Assembly (NCBI RefSeq): GCF_030253575.1
Contig: NC_080562.1
Location: 28,803,852-28,867,851 of the forward strand
Length of the DNA: 64,000 nt
Direction: 5' to 3'
Origin: Rhododendron vialii
Lineage: Eukaryota > Streptophyta > Magnoliopsida > Ericales > Ericaceae
The notes beneath the pieces were generated by a model. That model saw nothing but the letters and a program-made list of their open reading frames with translations, had not been told where the DNA came from and did no database searches. Position numbers and translations under genes: made by a program. Shown here one piece after another: positions 11,703 to 23,453 of the stretch. Each line of letters starts with the position of its first letter. Position 1 is the first letter of the stretch.

Positions 11703-12104
11703 GGGGTAAACTAGAACACCACCTTAAATCACTTTCTATTTCCGTTAATTGGAACTAGCAGAAAAAGCTCGAAAAGCTTTTTGTTTTTTCTTGAATTTTT
11801 CTCAAAATACTTGTGTAAAAGTCATATTTTTATACTTTTCATATTCTTTTTGTCGAGACAAACCCATTACATAAAAGTTTGACGCAAAACTAACATACAC
11901 AGAAAAAATTGAATAAGAACAAAATCAAAAAATTATTGTCAACGACTTATTACTCGGTGGAAACGCCCCATAAGCAAACATGGTGAGAAAGGGACAATTA
12001 TTCTGCCATCACACCCATTAAATGAACATGCTAAGGTAAAGGAACAAAAAGACAGTTCAGTTTGCAATCCAAATCTTGCATTTTCTCTTTAAAGATTGAA
12101 GTAT
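11703..12104. other. Intergenic, nothing recognised
   Basis: AT-rich sequence between MITEs and the Harbinger element; no frame or repeat that I can name. Confidence 0.4.
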
Positions 12105-13275
12105 TTAGAGGGTGTTTGGATGGCTCCTTTTTACATTTTCCACTTCTCATTTTTGGGTTTTGGGTGTTTGGCAGGAAGAGGCAAAATGGATTTTCCATTT
12201 TCTTGTTTCTAAAATAAAACGCAGAAAGAGGCTCAGGAGCTTTTTCAATTTTCATTTTCCCATTTTGGAATCCTGCCATGCCAAAAAGACAACCCTACCC
12301 TCTCCCTTTTGGGATAATTTCCACTTTGCCCTCGTTTTTTAACTTTATCTCTCAACTGATTTTCCTTCACCTCACACCAGTTCTTCACATACCACACGAG
12401 AAGAGAGAAGACTGATCCGCAGACGACTGGAGCTTCGACCAAAGTGGGGAAATCGTTCACCTCTTTCATGTTCTTGCCTCTTGTTCAGGTATTTTTTCAC
12501 CTCCCCCACCAGTAATCGTTCCTAGGTTGTCTCTTTCCAATTTCAGATCTGGAAATTTTTTTGTCGAGATTTAGATCTGGGGTTTGCATGTAGAATGAAG
12601 TACCCCAAGTCTTGACCACCTCTCTCCTCAAACCTCTCCTTCTTCTCCTCCACCTCTATCTTAAAACCCAAACCCCCCAAAAAAAAGTCCAGGAAATCGT
12701 TGTCCTCAAAGTTTCGAAAAATCTCTCCTCAATCCCTACTAAACCGTAAGTAATGTGTTGGGAATTCGTGCATGATTAAGTTTTTTTGCTGGTAAAACCC
12801 TTCATTCTGTGACTCAATCTGAGTTTTATGTTGTTGTCTAATGTTTGATCTTTCTTGATTGAGATCTGGTTTATTTTCCTGTCCTATTTTTTTTCTCAAC
12901 CTTTTTTTAGATCCGACATATTTAAGCAATGAAATACTATGAATTTTGAAATGGGCATGTGCTTTATATGATAGATTGCTTAGCCTTTGAGTTTCTGTGA
13001 CAGTTGTAAATATCACAAGAAATCGTGAACTAATAATATATTGAATCATTAGAGAAGAGATGCAGGTTACAGAATAATAATATCTGGTGTTGCTTACAAA
13101 GATTGATGGTTCAAAAAGTAAAAGTGGTTTTACGAATACAAAACTGGAGTAGAGTTTAGGATGACCAAACGCCTTTTTTTTCCTTCTTTGTTTTCAAAAA
13201 GGTGAAAACCAAACTGGTGTGTTGAAGGATAATGTCATCAATGACAATTTTTTTCACGCTGTTTGTTGAAGGATA

Positions 13276-13791
13276 ATGTCATCAAGCAGTAGTTATTACA
13301 AAGGCAATAATGAGGTCAAGAAAGGGGTTAACAACACCCCAAAACTCGTGTATATACCGATGGAATGTCGTTGTGGGATGATGACTGAAATTAAGATTGT
13401 CGAAGTAAACTCAGATATGAGGGGAGAATTGTATTACTCATGTTGTAAGCCAGTTAGAGAGAGGTGTGGGTTCTTTAAGTGGTGTCTACCTGTGGGGTGG
13501 CTAAGCACTGGAAATATCGGCGGGTGGGTGTTTAACAAACCTGCCTGTACAAGTGCCACCACTAACAGTGATGATGTTGTAGCACATGAGAGAGAGGTAA
13601 TGATGCTTCGCCAACAATTGGAGCATGTGTCTAATGAACGTACCTGTGTAATCACAAGTAATAGTGATAAAGCTCTAGCAAATGAGAGAGAGGTTATGAT
13701 GCTTGGCCAACAATTGGACCATTGCTACTTGCTTACAAAAGGGTTGATCATGTGCTTCCTCCTCGCAATGGTGGTCATCATCTTCAAATGA
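13276..13791 (+). CDS. GRF-type zinc-finger membrane-anchored protein in the Harbinger element
   Basis: An intact 171-residue frame. Residues 31-69 match the GRF zinc finger: C31-R-C33-G, then RGELYYSC with Cys56, then Cys64-GFF and Trp69. GRF fingers are known in nucleic-acid-handling proteins, and short GRF proteins with a coiled coil are common in plant repeats. Residues about 100-152 are a predicted coiled coil made of a duplicated 32-residue unit: EREVMMLRQQL and EREVMMLGQQL. The C-terminus, about 153-171, is hydrophobic (LIMCFLLAMVVIIF), a likely membrane segment. The gene lies upstream of the Myb/SANT gene in the same orientation. Whether it serves transposition or was captured from the host cannot be told here. 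An ATG 14 bases upstream is out of frame; the chosen start gives the full frame. Confidence 0.7.
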   Translation: MSSSSSYYKGNNEVKKGVNNTPKLVYIPMECRCGMMTEIKIVEVNSDMRGELYYSCCKPVRERCGFFKWCLPVGWLSTGNIGGWVFNKPACTSATTNSDDVVAHEREVMMLRQQLEHVSNERTCVITSNSDKALANEREVMMLGQQLDHCYLLTKGLIMCFLLAMVVIIFK

Positions 13792-14040
13792 CGTAGTAGT
13801 TTGTTGTACTATTTGAATGACTTTTACAAATATATTTTATGGCATTGTAATTTTAACTTTCCCATTTTTGATCATGTTATAGAATGTTGTATTAGGGGAT
13901 TTGTAATGTACTTAATGAAATTATGTTTGTTTCTTTTTTCTCTAATGCTTTGGCATTGGATTCCTATACTTGAATGCATCTTGTTATTTACTGATATGGA
14001 ACCTATGTTTATCTACGGCATGTGTTTATGTAATAGTGGA

Positions 14041-15100
14041 GACATATCTGCGACTCAAACTGGTGCATCCACGGGCAAAACCCCCTCAAGTGTACGTAGT
14101 AAAGCAATTTGGGACAAAGATGCGAGGGAGTGCTTCATCCTCATATGTGTGGAAGAGTTGGGTGGTGCTAACTACAAATCAGGAACCCAACTTACAAAGG
14201 TTAGGTGGACCAACGTTGCCCCAAAATTTAATGAGTGACTGGGTAAGAATTGAAAAAATGAACAACTAAAGAATCAGTGAGGTGTGTTGAAAAAAGAGTG
14301 GCAGCTGTGGAAGAACTTAGTGTTAGGTGAAAGTGGATTGGGTAAGGATCCTGACACTGGTGCAATAACAGCATCAGATGAGTGGTGGGAGTTGAAGCTA
14401 ATGGTACTACGACATCCCTCATAACTTTCCAATTTTCTACGGTTTATATTTGTTTGTGAATATTTACAACTTACAAATATAGTTCATGTTTTAAACTACA
14501 AGTCTTTTATATATTTTGCAGCGACATCCTGATTGCTATAAGTTTAAGCTGAAGCCCTTAACATTGGAGGAAGAAATGCGTATTCTTTTTGGTAGCAACA
14601 CAGTTACTAGGGAGGGATCATATGCTCCAAATTCATGAGTTATGCCAAGAACCCGAGAGTGACCACCGGTGGTTGATGTGGAAAACATTGACGAGTTGTT
14701 GGATGATGATGCAACTCAAGAGTTGGTGCACCCTACAAAAGTGCAGAAACAGGTGGCTGTTGATGGCTTTGCTACAAAGAAAGGCAAAGGGAAAAAAGGT
14801 ACAGTCACGTCAAGGCTTGAAGCCTGTATGCAACAAATATGTGATTCAACTGACAGTGCTAGTTCTCCATCTGTCCAGCGTGTTGCTGCTGAGATTCCTA
14901 CCATGAAAGAATGCGCAAACAAGTTGTCAGAGCTTCGTGAGTTCAACGAGGATGCTGAGTTATGGGCACAAGGCTTTAACCTTTTCAAGAATAGTAAAAT
15001 CCGAGCAATATTCATGTCGTGCCCTGACGATCTTAGGATGTACCACTTCATCACCCAAGAATTAAACAGAGCACAAACAGCAGAGCTTGCCAAAACTTGA
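14041..15100 (+). pseudogene. Myb/SANT-like (Harbinger ORF1-type) protein, broken by stops
   Basis: Harbinger ORF1 proteins bind DNA and bring the transposase into the nucleus and to the element ends. Here WDKDARECFILIC through RWTNVAPKFNE (to 14235) is the first half of the Myb/SANT-like domain. Without a frame change it continues as VLKKEWQLWKNLVLG, ITASDEWWELKLM to 14403. An intron (14404-14521, GTACTA...GCAG) follows, then RHPDCYKFKLKPL from 14522 and a tail with ECANKLSELREFNEDAELW to the stop at 15100. Stops interrupt the domain at 14236, at two sites in 14250-14283, and at two sites near 14637 and 14667. All are TGA, so the gene is dead, but the frame is otherwise preserved. The true start is unclear. 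Confidence 0.75.
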
Positions 15101-16682
15101 TTTGCACTTGCCCCGTGATAGTTTAACAAGTATGGTCCAAACACTTGGCTAGTTTATTTGCATGTAGTAGAACTTGGTGTTAGGTGTTATGTTGTTTGAG
15201 TTTGCAAGTTGGTTTGGATGGTGTTTAACAAAGATGTTTATGTTTTTTTTAACTATGTTGTTGCAACTTTGCACTTGTGGTATCTGCTGAATTTTTCTGA
15301 TGAGTTATAGATTGTTCATGGTTTAGATGGTGTTTAATTATGCTGTTCTATTATTGGTTCGGTTACTTATGTAGCACATTTGTGTATCTTACGGCTGGAC
15401 ACTTGTGTTTTCTTCAGATGATGCTGCTGTTCTGTTGTGTCACTGTTCTTGCAAATCCAGATTTTACAGTTTCATTTGACTGCTCTTTACTGCTATTGTT
15501 TAGTTGTTCTACTATGGTTGTTGTTCTGTTTTGGGATGGCAGCCCATTCCTGTTTTGCTACTCAAACTAGTTGTTAGTACTGCTGCTTCTGTTATTCTAT
15601 TAGGCTGGTTTGGTATGTCCAGTTCAGCAATTGAAGGGTTTTACTGCTTACTACTACCCACTGCTTCTATCTGTCATGGCCAACACTTTCATTTGGTTGC
15701 TATTTTGAGGGCTGCTATTCTGTTTAGTGTGGTTGCTATTCTGTTTAGTGAGTTATAACACTTTCATTTGGTTGCTATCGACCTTTTGATAGGCAAGACT
15801 GAGTAGCTTAGCGTTTTCCAGTGTTGAGCATTCTGGTTTATTCTGTTTTGCCTTGCTGTCTATGGGTAAACAAATTCATTACTCAAGCATGTGACTGAGA
15901 CACTGGGTTATTCACTTCTTATCGTCTGTGACCATGCGTGCATTTAGAAAGCTAAACTAGTGAAAAGCCACACTCACCTAAATTTACGCATGTCCTAACA
16001 AACTATCACTTGTCTATTGGAGTGCCAGCAGTGGTGATTAGACCTTTGTTGTTGCATTTAAGTTCAGCCCACGTCTTCGCTTATATTGGACACATCGTAT
16101 TTTTCTTGGTTTCTCATACGAACACAATTGACTGAATTGGTGATCTCTGTTCTCTTCAAATTCTGGTTTTCAATAAGGGTGCAACAGAGATTCCATGAGT
16201 TTTCTGCCCGTGATCACTTTGGTATTGGGCATTTCTATTAATTTTCTTGTTCTACATATTTGGTTTTTATATACACCACTTATGAGTTGCTGTCATCTTC
16301 TATACTGTAACTCATTTTTGTTTTGTTCCTACAACAGGCTCTGCTATTTCCATGTATGTTCACGGGGACCTATTCCTTTTTTGGATTGTATTACCCCATC
16401 CACATATTCACCACTTGTGACTTGCTGTGGCAGAAGTTTTGATGTATTTATATTTTTTTTAATCTTCCTTTTACAGCTCAGCTATTCCCATAATTGTTCA
16501 CGGGGAACTATTGCTCGTTTTGTTTTCTTCATTTCACTGTCTCATATGACTTTACCTTATTTTTTTAGACCTCTATATATATGCAATATCGACTTAGCCA
16601 AAAAGAAATACCATACCTTTGCACCAGTCCATCCTTTATTTATCACCCCAATATCATCCTTTGTTTTCCCCATTTTACTAAA
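15101..16682. other. Non-coding interior of the Harbinger element
   Basis: Pyrimidine-rich DNA between the Myb/SANT-like gene and the transposase. It holds short direct repeats, for example two copies of GTTGCTATTCTGTTTAGTG near 15720-15750 and two of AACACTTTCATTTGGTTGCT near 15683 and 15758. No domain is seen. Confidence 0.5.
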
Positions 16683-18247
16683 ATGGACAGAGACGGAGAA
16701 TACGACTATACGATATAGATGATGAAGTTATGTATGCTGATGAAGACCCGTACTATGTGGATGAATACAATTGGGATATATACTCTATCGGAGAAGGATC
16801 GAGTGTTTCCATCCCCAAACCTCAATCAAGGCAGCAGCAGAGACTAGATGTTGCAAGGCAGCAGAGGAGAGCAGATGCTGCACAAGGCATTATAAACATC
16901 CACAATGATGCGTACATGGGCAAGGAACCTTGTCGTACATCCGCATTGACTGGTGCGGCGTGGGTCGCTGAGTTGAACGTGGGTCACCCTAAACGTATGT
17001 ATCAATCATTTCGTATGAGCAAAATCAAGTTTTTCACACTTTGTGAGTTACTGGAGAGCAGGTATGGGTTGGAAGAGGGGGAAAGAATTTCGGTGCAAGA
17101 GCAGGTAGCTATCTTTTTATGGATTGTGGGCCAACGAGCGAATGATAAAAATGCCCAAGAGCGTTTCCAACATTTAGGGGAGACGATATCTAGGCGTTTC
17201 CATAATGTACTACATTCCTTTAATGCCATGGCTATCGAGTGGATTAAACCTTGGTCATGGCCTTGCGAAGAAGTGCATTCGAAAATAAACCTTGGTCATG
17301 GCCTTGCGAAGAAGTGCATTCGAAAATACTAGGGAACAACAGATACTACCCACATTTTGCGGTAATTTTCTACCTAAATTTTCCCCATATCCACTTTTTG
17401 TAATGTCATCTGCCTAATTTCCTTCCTAATATTTCGCATTAATACATGAACGTATATTGTAGAATTGCATTGGAGCAATTGATGGAACTCACATAGAGGC
17501 CCATCCTGATCTAGAGCAGCTATTGCGATAGATTGGTCGGAAGGGATATCCAACACAAAACATAATGGTGGCATGCGATTTTGATATGTGTTTTACTTTT
17601 GCATTAACGGGATGGGAGGAAAGTGCACACGACACAAGGATATTCAATGATTGCTTAAGGAACCCAGATTTCAATTTTTCGGCCCCACGAGGAGGTCACC
17701 AACTATTGCATCCCGTATAAGTTTTTAATATTTATTTCCATACTTGGTTCTCATAAAATCGACAATGAGTGCATATGAGTTTTATTTGGTAGACGTCGGG
17801 TATCCAAATACTCATGGTTTTCTAGCACCATACAAATGTTGTATATATCATACTCTCGAATGGTGTAATGGAGCTGTACCAAGGAATGCATATGAAAGAT
17901 TTAACAAAATACACTCGTCCCTTAGGTGCACCATCGAAAGGACTTTTGGAGTATAGAAAGCGCGTTGGCCCTTGGTATGCGACATTCCTGTTGGGTACAC
18001 CATGGAAACGCAGAGAGATCTTGTAACTACAACAATGGCCATCCACAATTTCATAAGAAGGAGTAACATGCCCGATATTCCTTTTGGCTTCTATGATCGG
18101 TGACCTAATTTCTTGCCTTCAGATGCTGGTGTGGAAACTACAGCATCTAATAGTCAACATGGAAACGTGTTCGTTGGTGATGATCAGGACATGAAAAATG
18201 TAAGGGCTTTAATTCGGGATTGGATTGTCGCTCACCGTATCCGTTAG
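16683..18247 (+). pseudogene. Harbinger DDE transposase, inactivated
   Basis: Cuts and pastes the element through a DDE triad. Exon 1 (about 16683-17361) encodes an acidic N-terminus and the HTH-like part around SVQEQVAIFLWIVG. Exon 2 begins at 17463 after a GTAATT...TTGTAG intron with CIGAIDGTHIEA (first Asp) and continues GRKGYPTQN, CDFDMCFTF, GWEESAHDTRIF. A second intron probably starts at 17715. Exon 3 has YLVDVGYPNTHGFLAPYK (second Asp) and NAYERFNKIHSSLRCTIERT (Glu). Defects: a 41-bp tandem duplication at 17245-17326 that shifts the frame; stops after EQLLR, after ERTFGV and after GFYDR; and a probable frameshift near 16715, where an open frame starts at ATG 16730. The family assignment is secure; the exon 3 start is approximate. 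Confidence 0.85.
17245..17326 (+). repeat. 41-bp perfect tandem duplication in the transposase
   Basis: The 41-bp unit at 17245-17285 is repeated without change at 17286-17326. Because 41 is not a multiple of three, the second copy shifts the frame and brings a TAG soon after. With one copy counted, the reading before and after joins in frame (PCEEVHSKI then LGNNRYYPHFA). Confidence 0.95.
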
Positions 18248-18904
18248 ATGAGTTCTTCAGTGTTGTAGTATGTTTGTTCAATTTCTATAATTTTTTTAAT
18301 CCGAATTTCTGTAATATTTGGTGTTGTAATGTATTTTGTACTATTATGTTTGTTCAATTTCTGTAATTTGGTTTAATCAGGATTTAAATAATATTTTGTG
18401 TTGTAATGTTGTAATGTTTGGATTATAAATTTATGTAATGTTATATTGTTTGGTTTTTCCATTACTTTGGTTTAAACTTCATTATTAATTTAATTTATAA
18501 TTCAAAAATATTTTTGATGGAAAAATAACAGCAAACAATAATTCAAATAATAAAACTATAATTAAAAAAAGGGGGGACACTTTCAGTTCATGTACATAAC
18601 CAATTTCGAAAGTAAATTTTTTAAAAATTGATTAAAATATTATTTATATATATTATACACCATTATTAATAACCGGGAGCAACATAGTAAAAAATCAATC
18701 CATAATTCATTTTCATTTCATATCTTCCAAACACTACTCTTACTGCAAAATGCATTTTGCACATATCATCTAAATACTCTACAAAATACAAAATACATTT
18801 TGATCATAATCTCAAAAGCAAAGAAGGCAAAAAGTTGAAAATGAAAAGCCAAAAAGTTGGCTCCCAAACACCCCTTACTTTTTCTATGTAGACAGTAGAC
18901 TATA

Positions 18905-19142
18905 CTCCCTCCGTCCCAGTTCGTTTGTCCAATTTCGACGTATGTCCCTTTTAAAAAATTATTTATATCTCACAATCTATAATGTTTTACATAATTTCAA
19001 AAACATCATATTTTAGATCTAATTGAGATCTATCAAACAAGATTCATACTGCATATAAAAAAATTATAAATTGAAATATATAGACAATTTTGTAAGAGGT
19101 CTCAAATAATAAAAATGGACAAATAAATCAAGACGGAGGGAG
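18905..19142. mobile_element. Stowaway-like MITE copy 2
   Basis: CTCCCTCCGTCCCAGTTCG at the left and AAGACGGAGGGAG at the right, flanked by TA on both sides, 238 bp, non-coding. It sits 30 bp beyond the right end of the Harbinger element. Confidence 0.88.
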
Positions 19143-20330
19143 TATCATTTTGGGGGAACAAAAACCAGAACTATGGTCTTGTGGTTGCAGTAACAAAAGG
19201 TAGTGGAAACTAATTAAGTGATATAGATGTTTAATGTGTTTTTAAGAAGTTTTAGACATGATGTTGCAGAAAGAATTATAAATGATGTAGGAGAGAATGA
19301 TGGGAAGAGAGAGGAGAAATTGAAGTGAAAAATGAGACATAGTTTGATTTGTTATTGGAACAAAGACTTGGGGTTTCTTTTGTAATTTTACCACATATTT
19401 TTGAGTTTCTGCTCACTCAACTTGGCTCGGCTCAATAGGTTTTTGTTAGGAGTTAATCAAATGAACGGATGAAATAGATTGTAATAAAAATAAAAGAAAT
19501 AGCTTTTATTGGTTATGTTATTTTAAACGTTCTTCCTATATGATGTGATCTAGTTTTTGTTTTTGTTTTTTGTTTTTATTTGTATATGGCCCATGATTTT
19601 TAAGAGAAAGCCCTTGAGGGCCAAACTATAGAGTCTAGTTTGGATCCAATATAGGACCCAATTAAATCCATTTTTTAGGGAGGCTTGGTTCATTTAGGTA
19701 TATCCATTCTTTTAAACCAACTATAGGGGGCTTGGGCCATTTAGATTTTATGGATGAGGGTATGAACCCATTCCATTAACACTTTTTTTTATTTTTTTTG
19801 GTTTTGTCCTTATTCAAATTTTTTTTCGCGTTTTTTAGTTTTGCGCCTTGCTTATTTACTTTTCTGATTCGGACACAAACGCAAAAAAAATTCAAATAAG
19901 GAATTGCAAAATGTCCTTAAAATTCCTATTGAAACAAGGTCTATGTCAATTTAATGTCGGGCACTTCAAGATAAACGTATCTTAACCAAAACGCTATCGA
20001 CTGTAGCCACACGGTGGGGATGGGCCGAATAGGTGCCACCTATCCAATTTCAAATCAATTTTTTTTTTCACACTAGTTTAATTTGATTAGCCACGTACGT
20101 ATGGCTATTTGGACTGCTTTATATTTTATACATCTTATGTGAAAAATCATGTTTTAAACAATAAACAATTTGAATCATAACAATAACAATAGTATCTCAA
20201 TTACTTTTATTTGAAAATTACGAAAGAATTGGATTAAACTTCTATTGTTTTAATAGAAATTAACTAAAGTTGATGATAAAATGTAACTGTGTGAATTTAC
20301 ACATAACTTTTCTCAATCCTTTACACTTTT
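19143..20330. other. Intergenic, nothing recognised
   Basis: AT-rich, with T runs around 19785-19830. No frame of note and no element boundary that I can define. Confidence 0.4.
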
Positions 20331-22080
20331 TTTTATCGGCAAAAGGAATATTTTATTAATCTTTGAAGATAATAACAAAGATTAAAAGGATCACGGACAC
20401 ACCGGCAAAAGCCACATGAGATCCTCACCCAAAAGAAAACAAGAAGCCAGCAAAAAATACCACAAGAAACATGAAAGCCTCAAAACAGCCCAACAGCCTA
20501 ACACCAAAACATCTACAAACCAAAAGAAAACAACCCTAAATCCGAACAATTCAACAAACTGAAAGATATAGAACCAACTCAAAACCGCCAATCTATGGAA
20601 TTAAAATTCCAGAGAGAGAGAGAGGCACCATCCTCGAAGTCATCATCATCCTCCAAACCCGTCCGTGTCTTCCTCCAAATTGTCAAGAGCACTGTTTCTT
20701 TCTTCTAAATTGGCCTCCTCCATTCAACATATTTCTTTAAATTAAAACTTCTCCCCCCTCTAAATTTAATGCCTAAAGTGGTAGACCTAAATTCATGGCC
20801 TTTGGAGCTCTCTTAAAAAGGATGGAGTTTCGGTTTTGGATGTCATTGGAGGATAACGAACAAAAGGGGACTTTCTTATTTTTGGGATTCAATTTTTCGA
20901 CCTTGACCCCAAGCTCAGCAAGAAGCTTCTTTTTACTAATCTTCCTCTTAGATCTTTTCACCCTCCGTTCCATTTTCTGAATAGTATCAAGGAATGATCT
21001 ACCTCCAAAAGAGTTACTTCCACCTCTAGAATGCTTGCCAGCCATAAACCTCATAGTATTGGAGGAAAGACTTTGCCCCTTACCTCCCACTTGAGAAATA
21101 TTTGCATTAACCCCTAAAGGTATAGAAACATCCATATGCTCCGCAATCCTCTCACCACTACTTGGATCCATCCGTCAAATCATGATTTTCAATAATCTTT
21201 GGAGTCTCGCCCACTGCTAATTCTTTTATCTTAATAACAGCCAAAGATTGAAAATCATTATCTAAACCATTCCCGGAAACACCTTCAATAGTCTCTGAAC
21301 AACCACTAAGCTCCTCATATCCCCTTCATCATTCCATGAGCTGCGATAATCAACATTGGAGTTTAACCAAAGATCCCCTATGTCAATATTTGATGGCCAA
21401 TATATCTTCGGTTAACTCTGATTTTCACAACAGATCCGTCAATAATCAAATCAATAACTTCATCGATTTTATCCATAATCTCAGTCACAATCAACACTCT
21501 CTTCCTCTATCAACAAAAGCCAAACATTTTTTAGTCTTCTCGTCAAGAGCCACGACATCCCCCCATAAACCTCCAATAGAAAAGAATTTTTTTACGTCGA
21601 TCCCAAACATTAATAGGAAGCCCAAAACAAGTGAGCCAAACAGTCCTAGAAGGTGGGAACACTCTGGCCATCTCATTTACGAAAGGAGGAGACAAACCAA
21701 TTGGAAAGAAAGAAAATGCTTTTTCTCAGAGAGCGTTTTATATATCTAACAAATTCTTGGATTGAAGAGTAATAACAATGTATAGACCACCCATAGATCT
21801 GTCCTGTATACCCTCAAAACCAATACTAGAGAACAAGTTTTGAACCGCTCTATTAATGGATTGAAAGGATTTAAGTTTGACAATAGCAGTACTACTTTGA
21901 AGCCAAGAACATTCCCACTTCGGCCACAGCAATTGACTTATTCTTAGCATCACCATTCAAATCGTTAGCCTCTCTAGCTGCCTCCGAATACGATTTAGGG
22001 GGGCGCAACAATCCGACCTTGCTGGACTGGTGGTTTTCGAAAAAGCAGAGTTTCCTTCGTTTTGTAAACTGTTCATAAGA
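20331..22080 (-). mobile_element. L1-type LINE remnant with ORF1 (DUF4283-like) pieces
   Basis: The 3' end is at 20331, where the minus strand reads AAAGATTAATAAAATATTCC and CCGATAAAAAAAA. Further up, three frames carry ORF1 remnants: 21956-21738 with GGLYIVITLQSKN, 21676-21491 with FFSIGGLWGDVVALDEKT, and 21171-20773, a basic stretch with KRSKRKISKKKLLAELG. GGLWGDVVALDE-type sequence is typical of the DUF4283 gag-like ORF1 of plant LINEs. No reverse transcriptase is present, so ORF2 has been deleted. The frames are broken by shifts and stops. Confidence 0.72.
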
Positions 22081-22126
22081 ATCATAACCACCTTCCCTTT
22101 TTTGTCAAAGGTTACGCACAGTATCG

Positions 22127-23363
22127 CTACTACAAAAATAGATAAAGACCTCAGTTATTTGGTGTGATCTTTCACTTTTAATTTCGCATTCAAAACCGTG
22201 GTCTATCAAGGTGTAACTAAAAGTCTCTATCTTTTAACCACAGGATAAAAACCGTGATTAAAATTCATTAAAACCGTAACTAAAAACATAAAAACTGTGA
22301 TTAAAAATGACAAAACCGTGACCTTTAATAGCTTAACATCTCAGTTTTATTATAAAACCGTGGTTGTTTAGAGAGTAATAATCTCAGTTCTCAGTTTCTA
22401 AAAAAACCGAGATTAAAAAGTGGCGTTTTCCTAAGGGAAAAAATCCCACTTTATTTATCCTGCTGGGAGTTTTGCATAGAAGCTTTAACCAACTGCACCA
22501 CACAGACTTTTCAATATATAATTGAAATATTTAATATATAACATATGCGTTTAACATTAAAATATATTTCAAACATCATTTTGAACCTTTAAATATTAAA
22601 ATTAGAAATTTTGATAAACATGAAAGTTGTAGCTCTTTGTGTTATTGTTCAAACCCAATTTGAATTATCTCAATTAATGGAGTTTTGAGCATAGAGTTAT
22701 ACTCGAAATACATTTGGCGACAAAACGCAACCTTCATAAATTTTGTCACCAAAAAGGTACCCTTTTGGTGACAAAATATATTTTCATTGCCGAAAGTATC
22801 CCATTTTTTGACGAAATATTTTTTTGTAGAATGGTTGAGAGTGACATTTATTTAGGGGTATTGCGCACGGAGTTGATTAAGGGGTAAGCAACTTTCAACT
22901 TTTCCTATATAAGAGCTTTCATTTCAAGTCTTAAAAAAAATGTGATGTATTCTCTAACTTACTATTTCAGTTTCTAGATGATTGAGATTAAAGGTTCTTT
23001 TTATCTCAGTTTTTTCGAAATGAGATATATTCTTTCATATACAATCTCAGTTTTTCAAAAACGAGATCTATTCTTTAAGTTACAATCTCACTTTTAGATT
23101 ATTGAGATTAAAAAATCTTTTCCTCTCAGTTTTTTTTGAAACGAGATATATTCTTTCATATATAATCTCAGTTTTTTGAGAATGAGATCTATTCTTCAAG
23201 TTACAATCTCACTTTTTAGATTACTGAAATTAAAAAATCTTTTCATCTCAGTTTTTTCTTATAACTGAGATTAAAATTATAGTCCATAACATTTTATTAC
23301 GCTTTTACAAAAAGTGAGATCTTTTTAGTTTTTGGACCGTGATCTTTATACTATTTTGTAGTA
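22127..23363. mobile_element. Non-autonomous CACTA-like element (tentative)
   Basis: The ends are CTACTACAAAAATAGA and TACTATTTTGTAGTA, close to the CACTACAAAAA end of plant CACTA elements. The left 250 bp carry at least six copies of an AAACCGTGATT-type motif, and the right end has GGACCGTGATC: the subterminal repeats expected of this class. The right part holds three degenerate repeats of TCTCAGTTTTTTCGAAATGA type. No target duplication was found and there is no ORF. Confidence 0.55.
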
Positions 23364-23370
23364 ATATGCA

Positions 23371-23453
23371 AATAGGACTTAGTGTTGTTGCATGCTGCCT
23401 CCGAATACGACTTAGAAGGAAACGCAGTTTATTTGCAACAACACTAAGTCCTA
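23371..23453. repeat. Perfect hairpin with a LINE-like loop
   Basis: ATAGGACTTAGTGTTGTTGC is followed about 40 bp later by its exact reverse complement. The loop contains GCTGCCTCCGAATACGACTT, nearly identical to 21979-21998 in the LINE remnant. Confidence 0.8.

Larger units (their letters stand above)
12108..18874 (+). mobile_element. PIF/Harbinger DNA transposon, 6.8 kb, decayed
   Basis: The left end is GAGGGTGTTTGGATGGCTCC and the right end is GGCTCCCAAACACCCC, imperfect inverted repeats. TTA lies outside both (12105-12107 and 18875-18877), the target duplication expected of PIF/Harbinger. Inside, all on the plus strand, are a GRF zinc-finger protein (13276-13791), a Myb/SANT-like protein (about 14041-15100) and a DDE transposase (about 16683-18247). 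Myb-like protein plus transposase is the known two-gene Harbinger plan; the GRF gene is extra. The last two genes carry in-frame stops, and the transposase also has a 41-bp duplication, so the element should not move on its own. Confidence 0.88.
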
